A DNA stretch of 6,942 bases, from NCBI GenBank assembly GCA_004561785.1, contig SFUB01000069.1, positions 1-6,942 of the forward strand. Direction: 5' to 3'. Shown one piece after another: positions 1-5,183 of this stretch; positions within the stretch are counted from its first letter, which is position 1, and each line of letters begins with the position of its first letter. Source of the stretch: a bacterium (GTDB taxonomy: Bacteria; Bacillota_I; Bacilli_A; RFN20; CAG-826). A program made the translations under genes and the position numbers. Under the pieces are notes generated by a model. It was given only the letters and a program-made list of their open reading frames with translations. It was not told the DNA's origin and made no database searches.

Positions 1-1
1 C

Positions 2-196
2 GCGCTGGCCGAGATGCTCACAGCAGCGGGCGAGGTGCTGAAGCCCGGAGGGCGCCTCTCTGTCATAACATACCACTCTCTTGAGGACCGCATTCTCATC
101 ATTACTAAAAAATCCCCTTTTTTGGATAAATCAAGGGGAATTAAGCATTTTTGGTGCGCCCGGGGGGACTCGAACCCACAACCCCCAGATTCGTAG
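2..196 (+). pseudogene. rsmH: rsmH (mraW) 3' fragment, 16S rRNA C1402 N4-methyltransferase, truncated
   Basis: The frame is open from the window edge. Its first 31 residues match the conserved late segment of RsmH: a VLKPGGRLSVIT stretch followed by YHSLEDR, where the family has KPGGRLxVISFHSLEDRIVK. RsmH is an S-adenosylmethionine-dependent enzyme that N4-methylates C1402 of 16S rRNA in the ribosomal P site. Homology ends at about base 94, just after DRI. The frame then runs through the tRNA terminator and stops at a TAG inside the antisense strand of tRNA-Arg, so the visible tail is not real RsmH sequence. The family normally continues for about 50 to 70 more residues. The 5' part lies outside the window. 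It could be a decayed copy, a gene truncated by rearrangement, or an assembly join. The family assignment is secure; pseudogene status is inferred. Confidence 0.6.
107..140 (-). terminator. Intrinsic terminator of the tRNA-Cys/tRNA-Arg operon
   Basis: Read on the minus strand, a 7-bp perfect stem (TCCCCTT / AAGGGGA, at 133-139 and 113-119) with a 13-nt loop is followed immediately by six T residues (107-112). It starts 12 bases beyond the CCA end of tRNA-Arg. This is the standard shape of a Rho-independent terminator. Read on the plus strand the stem has no adjacent T-tract, so it acts in one direction only. Confidence 0.85.
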
Positions 197-228
197 TCTG
201 ATACTCTATCCAGTTGAGCTACGGGCGC
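152..228 (-). tRNA. tRNA-Arg (anticodon ACG)
   Basis: A 77-nt cloverleaf on the minus strand with encoded CCA. The acceptor stem GCGCCCG/CGGGCGC pairs over 7 bp (222-228 with 156-162), with discriminator A at 155 and CCA at 152-154. The anticodon stem TCAGA/TCTGG encloses the loop CTACGAA, giving anticodon ACG for arginine CGN codons; A34 is expected to be edited to inosine by TadA. The T-loop is TTCGAGT. One oddity is that the T-stem GTGGG/CCCCC has a U50-C64 mismatch (178 against 164). It is the second gene of a two-tRNA unit and lies 67 bases downstream of tRNA-Cys. Confidence 0.95.
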
Positions 229-234
229 ATTTCC

Positions 235-251
235 GGCTGTCGTCGACAGCC
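235..251. repeat. Inverted repeat (hairpin) between the two tRNA genes
   Basis: A perfect 7-bp inverted repeat GGCTGTC/GACAGCC with a 3-nt loop lies just upstream of the 5' end of tRNA-Arg. In the precursor transcript it would form a compact hairpin next to the RNase P cleavage site. There is no T-tract after it, so it is not a terminator. A role in precursor processing or folding is only inferred. Confidence 0.5.
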
Positions 252-256
252 TAGAT

Positions 257-285
257 AATATAGTCCACTTACCAAAGGTAAGCAA
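257..285 (-). promoter_or_regulatory. Possible internal promoter for tRNA-Arg
   Basis: On the minus strand TTGCTT (280-285) and TATATT (257-262) are separated by exactly 17 bases. The -10 matches consensus at five of six positions and the -35 at three of six. A second, smaller inverted repeat, CTTACC/GGTAAG (268-273 and 277-282), falls within this spacer and the -35 element. It may give tRNA-Arg extra transcription independent of the tRNA-Cys promoter. It is weak and could be chance in an AT-rich spacer. Confidence 0.3.
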
Positions 286-295
286 CTAGCAATTT

Positions 296-369
296 TGGAG
301 CATCCGGCCGGAATCGAACCGACGATAAGTGAGTTGCAGTCACTGGCCTTGCCGCTTGGCTACGGATGC
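296..369 (-). tRNA. tRNA-Cys (anticodon GCA)
   Basis: A 74-nt cloverleaf on the minus strand with encoded CCA. The acceptor stem GCATCCG/CGGATGC is fully paired (363-369 with 300-306). The discriminator is U73 (base 299), the main identity base for cysteinyl-tRNA synthetase. The anticodon arm AGTGA/TCACT encloses the loop CTGCAAC, giving GCA. The T-arm is GTCGG, TTCGATT, CCGGC with one G-U pair. It is the first gene of the tRNA pair, just downstream of a TATAAT promoter that sits behind uppP. Confidence 0.96.
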
Positions 370-378
370 AGCAAGCGG

Positions 379-406
379 ATTATAGCACCGCTTCTTGCGT
401 TGTAGA
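379..406 (-). promoter_or_regulatory. Promoter of the tRNA-Cys/tRNA-Arg unit
   Basis: On the minus strand a perfect TATAAT (379-384) lies 9 bases before the mature 5' end of tRNA-Cys, which puts the start point about two or three bases upstream of the tRNA. The best -35 is TCTACA (401-406), matching four of six consensus bases with a 16-base spacer. The promoter begins within 10 bases of the uppP stop codon, so the tRNAs are transcribed on their own as well as by possible read-through from uppP. Confidence 0.7.
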
Positions 407-409
407 AGC
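390..409. repeat. Inverted repeat between uppP and the tRNA promoter
   Basis: A perfect 6-bp inverted repeat GCTTCT/AGAAGC (390-395 and 404-409) with an 8-nt loop lies 4 bases after the uppP stop codon and across the -35 and spacer of the tRNA promoter. It could form a 3' hairpin on the uppP mRNA. It lacks a following T-tract, so termination there is doubtful. Confidence 0.4.
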
Positions 410-413
410 CTTT

Positions 414-1367
414 TTAAAGCAAGGGGAGGCCTTGGGAAAGGCGGGTCGCCAAGAAGAAGGCGATCATGATGGCCCCGAGGGCGATGCGGTAGACGCCGAA
501 GGGCTTGAACGAGCGTTTCCTCACGAACCCCAGCAGCCACTTCACGCAGAAGAAAGAGGCGATGAGGGCCACGATCATCCCTAGGAACAAGAAGACGATC
601 TCGCTGGATGTAAGCAGCCCGGCCTCAAGGAAGAACCGGACGCTTTTGAGGAGGCTCGCCCCGATCATCACGGGGATTGAGAGATAAAAGGAGTATTCCG
701 CGGCAAGGCTTCTGGAGCAGCCTAATAGCAGCGCCCCGAGGATCGTCACCCCGCTTCTGGAGGTGCCGGGGATCAAGGCCAAGATCTGAAAGAGGCCGAT
801 GCAAAGGCAATCAAGATACCCTAGGTCGGCGATGTCCTTGCGTTTCTCTATCCATCCCTGCTTCTGCTTCAAGGTCTCTATGATTAAGAAAGCGACGCCG
901 TAGAGGATGAGGGTGAGGGAGACGACGGCCCAGGAATTGAGGTAATCATCAAGATGGAGGAGTTCCATAACGAGTCCCGCGACGGCGGCCGGGGCGACCC
1001 CGACGAGGGTCTTGAGCCAGGTGACCCAAATCGCCCTGCGCTTCCTTTTTTGGATTTCCTTTTCCTTCGAGGGATCGCGTTCGATCTCTTTTTCCTCTGC
1101 TTCACTCAGCCTCTTCTTGCCGAAAGGCCAAAGCTTGCCCCAAAACAAGACGACGATCGCGAGGATCGCCCCCAATTGGACGACCACCAGGAACAGGTTC
1201 CAGAACTCGCTCCCATGGGGGAAAGCCTCCGAAAGAGGATACCCGCAGGAAGAGAAGATGCCCTCCAGCAGGATCATGTGCCCGGTGGAGGAGACGGGGA
1301 GCCATTCGGTGATCCCCTCGACGGCCCCGAACAAGAGGGCGATCAAAATCAAGATTAGCCAATCCAT
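414..1367 (-). CDS. uppP: Undecaprenyl-diphosphate phosphatase UppP (BacA family)
   Basis: An integral membrane phosphatase that converts undecaprenyl pyrophosphate to the monophosphate, recycling the lipid carrier for peptidoglycan and other surface polymers; overproduction is known to give bacitracin resistance. The N-terminal signature EGITEWLPVSSTGHM supplies catalytic Glu17, Glu21, Ser27 and His30, at the same numbers as the E. coli enzyme. The second signature PGTSRSG is at residues 200-206 with the key Arg204. Several hydrophobic helices follow the usual BacA topology. At 317 residues it is longer than the usual 265 to 290, mainly because of a highly charged Lys/Glu/Arg insertion at residues 83-112 between early membrane helices. 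The ATG at 1367 is chosen because it places these motifs at canonical positions, although no clear Shine-Dalgarno sequence precedes it. The gene stands between the pot operon terminator and the tRNA pair. Confidence 0.96.
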   Translation of the reverse strand: MDWLILILIALLFGAVEGITEWLPVSSTGHMILLEGIFSSCGYPLSEAFPHGSEFWNLFLVVVQLGAILAIVVLFWGKLWPFGKKRLSEAEEKEIERDPSKEKEIQKRKRRAIWVTWLKTLVGVAPAAVAGLVMELLHLDDYLNSWAVVSLTLILYGVAFLIIETLKQKQGWIEKRKDIADLGYLDCLCIGLFQILALIPGTSRSGVTILGALLLGCSRSLAAEYSFYLSIPVMIGASLLKSVRFFLEAGLLTSSEIVFLFLGMIVALIASFFCVKWLLGFVRKRSFKPFGVYRIALGAIMIAFFLATRLSQGLPLL

Positions 1368-1380
1368 AAATGCATTGCCT

Positions 1381-1389
1381 ATTCTACCA
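1381..1389 (-). promoter_or_regulatory. Extended -10 promoter of uppP
   Basis: On the minus strand TGGTAGAAT fits the extended -10 pattern TGnTATAAT with one mismatch. No good -35 is present 16 to 18 bases upstream, as is common for extended -10 promoters. It lies between the pot terminator and uppP, where a promoter is needed. Transcription would begin around 1374, leaving a leader of roughly 5 to 9 bases before the ATG, which agrees with the lack of a ribosome binding site. Confidence 0.5.
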
Positions 1390-1410
1390 AATGGGGCTCA
1401 GAAAAAACCG

Positions 1411-1442
1411 AGGAAAAGAAAATGGCCCCGGGGGACGGGGCC
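1411..1442 (-). terminator. Intrinsic terminator of the potABCD operon
   Basis: On the minus strand the stem GGCCCCG/CGGGGCC (1436-1442 with 1424-1430, 7 bp, 5-nt loop) is followed by the T-rich run ATTTTCTTTTCCT. It begins 14 bases after the potD TAA codon. The stem is very GC-rich. The T-tract is interrupted by C, so termination may be incomplete. Confidence 0.8.
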
Positions 1443-1456
1443 TAGGAGGGATGAGG

Positions 1457-3415
1457 TTATTTCCGGATGCCGGCGATGCGTTTGGCGGCTTCTTTCCTTC
1501 TGGCGACCTTGATCGCCTTGGTCCTGGCCTTCATGATCACGAAGGCCAGCAAGAAGGCAAGAAGGGCAAGCAGGAGGATCGAGAACATCACCACGCCCCA
1601 AATGGGCAGGTTGTTCCCTTTGACGTTCTCCCACATCGAGAGGACGTATTTGTTGTTGTAGCCGTAGTCTTTCATGACCGCGAGCTTCGGGATGAGGTCC
1701 TGCTCCGGGTATTGGGCGAAGAATTCCCTGCCGGCTTGGACTTCCGCCCCGCCTTCATAAGGGGATGCGATCGTCTCGATCTCATCGGTGTAGAAGAGAT
1801 AGGGATTGGAATCCGGGATCCCGCCCAAGGTCGCGGGGGCCTCTTCGAGGGTGCCTTCGAACATGTAGGTCAGATCGCGGACGGACCAAGCAAGTTCGTC
1901 GTCCTCGCTTTCGGCTTCGGAGTTGATGAGCTCTTGGTAGGCTTCCCAGCCCATGGGCACGCCGTCGACGACGGCCTGCTCGTAGGTGGAACCGACCATG
2001 GAATGGGAACCATGGTCGTCCCCGGTTTCCTTGTCTTCCCCGCTTCCGTCCTGAAGAAGGATGCCCGCGGGGGAATAGAAGTTGCCGCCATGGGAGTAAT
2101 AATCGCCGTGATCGACGTAATCTTCTTCCAAGGATGGATCTATGGACTCATCGTAGACGAAGTCGCTCTCTTCCCAATCCTCGGGGTCGTCGTGATAGAC
2201 GTACATGGCGTAGGTGCGGGGATCGTACCATTGGCGGATCAGATCGAGGATCGTGTCCCCGGCGATGAAGGAGGTGTAACCGATGGTGTCCATCCCCATC
2301 GCGGCGACTTCCGGAAGGGAGAGGAAGTCGACGAATTCCTGGGCCTCTTCCTTGTGGAGGGAGCTCGATTTGGGCATCACCCAGCCGTCGAACCAGATGT
2401 TGCCTCCGGTTTTGGGGATGCTGTAATAGATGGAGATCCCTTCGCCGTTATTGCCTTCGTTGTCGCCGCGCTCCATCGAATAGACCGCGTCTCCGCTCCA
2501 GGCCAAATTGATGCCGACGAGGCCTTTGACGATGTCGTCTTTGCCGGAGTCGACTTCGAAGCCGAAGACGTTGGCTTTGAGTTCCATGAGGGCCTGTTCG
2601 ACTTCTTTGACCTCAGGCTCGTCGCAGCGGTTGAAGATCGCGGCGAGCTTATGGGTGTAGGCGTCGGGGTTGGACCCGTCTAGATCGAGGGCGTGGGCGT
2701 AATGGCCGGGGAGCAAAGAGAGGGTCTCCATGTCGAAGTCCCCGGATTCCTCCATGGCTTTGAGGATATCCTCGCCGTAGGTCTTCATGATGCCGACGGA
2801 GTAGGTGTCGCGCATCGAGTCTTTGACCGACATCTCGAGATTGTATTTGGGGTCCCAAAGGGCCTCCCAGGAGGCCATGTCGTATTTGACTTCCTCGGGA
2901 TCGAGGCTCTTGTCGGAAGCGACTTTCTCAGGGTTATAGAGGACGCCGAGGGTGCCCCACATGTAGCCGCGGGAATAGTCGGCGATGGGTTTGACTTCGC
3001 CACTGCCGTCATCGGCGGTGATGAGTTCCATCTGCTTCAGCAAATAAGGCGAGGCGTAGGCGTCGTAATTGGGGGTGCCGTCCTCGTCGAAGGGCTCAAG
3101 CATCCCCGAGGACATCATCTTCTGGATCGCGTAATCGCTCGGGCAGATGAGGTCGTAGGTGGATTTTCCGGTTTTGAGGGACGAGAGCATGGTCTCGTTG
3201 GTGTCGAAGGTGTCGTAGATGACCTTGACGTTTTTGCCGTTGGTCTCCTTTTCCCAAGCCTCGAAGGCCTCCAAGACGCCGTCGCCGATGTAGTCTTCGC
3301 AGTTGAGGACGCGGAGGTTGATGGATCCATCCGGGGCGCTTCCGGAGCAGGAGGCCAAGGAGAGCAAGGCCATCCCGAGCAAGAGGGAGGCTTTCTTCAG
3401 TGCTTTGCGTTTCAT
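1457..3415 (-). CDS. potD: PotD: spermidine/putrescine ABC transporter substrate-binding lipoprotein
   Basis: The extracellular receptor that delivers polyamines to the PotBC channel. A basic N-terminus (MKRKALKK), hydrophobic core and lipobox LASC predict lipidation at Cys23. The two-lobed binding fold runs from about residue 32 (LRVLNCEDYI) through WSGDA (307-311) and GGNIWFDGWVMP (337-348, with pocket-type Trp341 and Asp343) to a C-terminal segment ending near residue 600. At 652 residues it is almost twice the 348 of E. coli PotD. The extra length includes an Asp/Glu/His-rich stretch (about 405-475) and a C-terminal transmembrane helix (about 604-627) with a basic cytosolic tail. The ATG at 3415 is chosen because the lipoprotein signal begins there and GGAAAGGAAGG precedes it; upstream in-frame sequence belongs to potC. 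It overlaps the potC stop as ATGA, implying translational coupling. Exact substrate is not proven. Confidence 0.93.
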   Translation of the reverse strand: MKRKALKKASLLLGMALLSLASCSGSAPDGSINLRVLNCEDYIGDGVLEAFEAWEKETNGKNVKVIYDTFDTNETMLSSLKTGKSTYDLICPSDYAIQKMMSSGMLEPFDEDGTPNYDAYASPYLLKQMELITADDGSGEVKPIADYSRGYMWGTLGVLYNPEKVASDKSLDPEEVKYDMASWEALWDPKYNLEMSVKDSMRDTYSVGIMKTYGEDILKAMEESGDFDMETLSLLPGHYAHALDLDGSNPDAYTHKLAAIFNRCDEPEVKEVEQALMELKANVFGFEVDSGKDDIVKGLVGINLAWSGDAVYSMERGDNEGNNGEGISIYYSIPKTGGNIWFDGWVMPKSSSLHKEEAQEFVDFLSLPEVAAMGMDTIGYTSFIAGDTILDLIRQWYDPRTYAMYVYHDDPEDWEESDFVYDESIDPSLEEDYVDHGDYYSHGGNFYSPAGILLQDGSGEDKETGDDHGSHSMVGSTYEQAVVDGVPMGWEAYQELINSEAESEDDELAWSVRDLTYMFEGTLEEAPATLGGIPDSNPYLFYTDEIETIASPYEGGAEVQAGREFFAQYPEQDLIPKLAVMKDYGYNNKYVLSMWENVKGNNLPIWGVVMFSILLLALLAFLLAFVIMKARTKAIKVARRKEAAKRIAGIRK

Positions 3416-4332
3416 AGATGCTTCCTTCCTTTCCCGTGGGCTTTTTTCCGCTTGGCGGAGACGTTCTGATAGACGGTGACTCCGATGACGATGAGCAAGA
3501 CCATGACGAAGATGAGGGTCGTGAGGGCCCTCATGGCCGGGGGGATCGGGCCTTTCTTGATCTTGGCTTGGACCAGGGTCGAGAGGGTGTCGATGGTCTT
3601 CTCCCCGGAGAGCAATCCCGCGCCGCGGGTGAAGGCGGTGACGATGAAGTCGTCCAGAGACAAAGTGATCGAAAGCAGGAAGCCGGAGAAGACGCCGGGG
3701 AGAATCTCGGGCATCGTGACCTTCCAAAGGGCTTGGCGCTGGGTGCAGCCCAGGTCGAGGGCCGCTTCGTAAAGAGCGGGATCCATCTGCTGGAGCTTAG
3801 GCTTGACGGAAAGGTAGACGAAGGGGAGCGAGAGCACCATGTGGCCGATGAGGAGGGTCCAGAAGGAGAAGACGTTGCTCCCGTTAAATAGGTAGGTGCC
3901 GGCGAAGACGAAGAGGACGGTGAGGGACATCGCGATGACGATTTCGGCGTTGGCGACGGGGATCTCGGTCACCGATTCGGTGAGGGCCCTCATCTTTTTG
4001 CCGGAATAGAAGGTGCCGATGGCCCCGGCGGTCCCCAAGACCACGGAGCAGACCGAGCTCGCCACGGCGAGGATGATGGTGTTGCCTAGGGCCGCCATGA
4101 TCTCTGCGTCATGGAAGAGGTCGCTATAGAGGCGGAAGGAGAAGCCCATCCAAGTGCCGAGGTTGGTCGAGGTCGTGAAGGAATAGGCGATGAGGGTGAG
4201 GATGGGGACGTAGAGCAAAATCAAGACGAGCCAAATGACGCACTGAGCGGCGATTTTGGCGGCCAGGGTTTTCCTGGCGAGGCGCTTCTCGTTGCGGGAA
4301 GAAGCGTCCATGACGGAAGGATTCTTCACCAT
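3412..4332 (-). CDS. potC: PotC: spermidine/putrescine ABC transporter permease
   Basis: One of two membrane subunits forming the polyamine channel. Its 306 residues carry a short charged N-terminus and about six hydrophobic helices (near 30-51, 82-106, 127-147, 155-175, 210-230 and 269-289). The EAA loop that docks on the PotA ATPase is at 188-213, with YEAALDLG followed by a conserved MPEILPG. Segments such as SLDDFIVTAF (225-234) are typical of PotC rather than PotB. The ATG at 4332 is preceded by AGGAGG with a 6-base spacer (4339-4344), inside the end of potB. The gene overlaps potB by 7 bases and potD by 4 bases, so the products are probably made in matched amounts. The N-terminus is about 25 residues longer than I would expect for PotC. 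Confidence 0.95.
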   Translation of the reverse strand: MVKNPSVMDASSRNEKRLARKTLAAKIAAQCVIWLVLILLYVPILTLIAYSFTTSTNLGTWMGFSFRLYSDLFHDAEIMAALGNTIILAVASSVCSVVLGTAGAIGTFYSGKKMRALTESVTEIPVANAEIVIAMSLTVLFVFAGTYLFNGSNVFSFWTLLIGHMVLSLPFVYLSVKPKLQQMDPALYEAALDLGCTQRQALWKVTMPEILPGVFSGFLLSITLSLDDFIVTAFTRGAGLLSGEKTIDTLSTLVQAKIKKGPIPPAMRALTTLIFVMVLLIVIGVTVYQNVSAKRKKAHGKGRKHL

Positions 4333-5183
4333 AGTTGGCCTCCTCTGGGATTGGCGTTTTCCTTTCCGAACCTGCGGCTGAGCAGCATGGAGAGGAAGAC
4401 CAGGATCAGCATGACGAGGGCCATGAAGGACCCTTCATTCCACTGCGACTGGGAGAAATGGAGATAGATGATGTTCCCGAAGAGGGTGATCTTCCCTTCG
4501 GAGAGGGTATCGGAGATGACGTAGCTAGAGATCGTCGGCATGAAGACCATCTCGCAGGCGGAGACGATGCCGGGGACGGTCTGGGGCAAGACCGCGTGGA
4601 GGAAGGTCTGGGCGGGATTGGCCCCGAGATCGCGGGCCGCCTCGATCTGGGAACGGTCCAATTTGATCATCGTGGTGTAGAGGGGGAGGATCGTGAACGG
4701 CAAGTAGTTATAGACCATGCCGATCATCGTGGCGAGATAGGGATGGTTGCCCCCGTTGATGCCCATCCAAGACAAGACGTCGCGGGTGGCGCCGGTGCGG
4801 AGGACGAAGTTGATCCACATCGGCATGATGAAGAGCATCACCAGCATGAAGTTCTTGTTGAACTTGGGGTTGGAGAGCAAATAGGCGACGGGGTAGCCGA
4901 TGAGGAGGCAGATGAGGGTGTTGAGAATCCCGATGAAGAGGGAAACGACGAGGATGTTGATCTTGGTGGTGCTCGTGAAGAAGTTCACCAAGGCCTCGAA
5001 GGAGAAATACAGGCTTCCGTCTTCGGCGGTGCCGGTGAAGGCGTAGAAGACGATGATGAGGATGGGAAGGATGATGAAGAGGGCGAGGAAGACGAGATAA
5101 GGGAAATTGAGGTACTTCCGTTTGAAGCGGAAGAAGGTCTTCGCTTTGGCTAAGGCTTCCATTTCATTCCACCGCGAAATCAT
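4326..5183 (-). CDS. potB: PotB: spermidine/putrescine ABC transporter permease
   Basis: The partner permease of PotC. Its 285 residues contain about six membrane helices (near 30-49, 78-101, 111-128, 149-170, 203-222 and 251-269). The EAA loop EAARDLGANPAQTF begins at residue 181 and ends with VLPQTVPGI, the coupling helix that contacts PotA. The stretch INFVLRT at 124-130 matches the conserved PotB family motif. Two starts are possible. The ATG at 5183 overlaps the end of potA by 20 bases and has AAGGG 8 bases upstream. The ATG at 5162 is one base beyond the potA TGA, has GGTGG 6 bases upstream, and would give MEALAKAK as N-terminus. Either choice keeps all helices and implies coupling to potA translation. 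The stop overlaps the potC start. Confidence 0.95.
   Translation of the reverse strand: MISRWNEMEALAKAKTFFRFKRKYLNFPYLVFLALFIILPILIIVFYAFTGTAEDGSLYFSFEALVNFFTSTTKINILVVSLFIGILNTLICLLIGYPVAYLLSNPKFNKNFMLVMLFIMPMWINFVLRTGATRDVLSWMGINGGNHPYLATMIGMVYNYLPFTILPLYTTMIKLDRSQIEAARDLGANPAQTFLHAVLPQTVPGIVSACEMVFMPTISSYVISDTLSEGKITLFGNIIYLHFSQSQWNEGSFMALVMLILVFLSMLLSRRFGKENANPRGGQLW
4339..4344 (-). promoter_or_regulatory. Ribosome binding site of potC
   Basis: A perfect AGGAGG on the minus strand, 6 bases before the potC ATG and lying inside the last codons of potB. It fixes the potC start at 4332 over the internal Met8. Confidence 0.8.

Noticed and set aside
390..409. Hairpin after uppP as a terminator
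   Set aside because: The 6-bp stem is not followed by a T-tract and overlaps the tRNA promoter, so it is listed only as an inverted repeat.
1370..2683. Open plus-strand frame of 437 codons antisense to potD
   Set aside because: Its translation is repetitive Gly/Val/Asp-rich sequence with no recognisable domain. It is the antisense shadow of the biased potD codons, and potD has clear family motifs.
3416..3727. Upstream extension of potD giving a 756-residue protein
   Set aside because: The extra 104 residues are an Arg/His-rich out-of-frame reading of potC. The lipoprotein signal peptide begins exactly at the ATG at 3415.
4335..5153. Open plus-strand frame of 272 codons antisense to potB
   Set aside because: An extreme Glu/Asp/Gly composition is expected from reading permease codons in reverse. 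No start signal or homology is seen, and potB is certain.
3412..5166. TGA as a tryptophan codon (genetic code 4), suggested by the Mollicutes-like proteins
   Set aside because: The TGA codons ending potA, potB and potC sit exactly at the next gene's start, and all tryptophans in the proteins are TGG, so the standard bacterial code applies.
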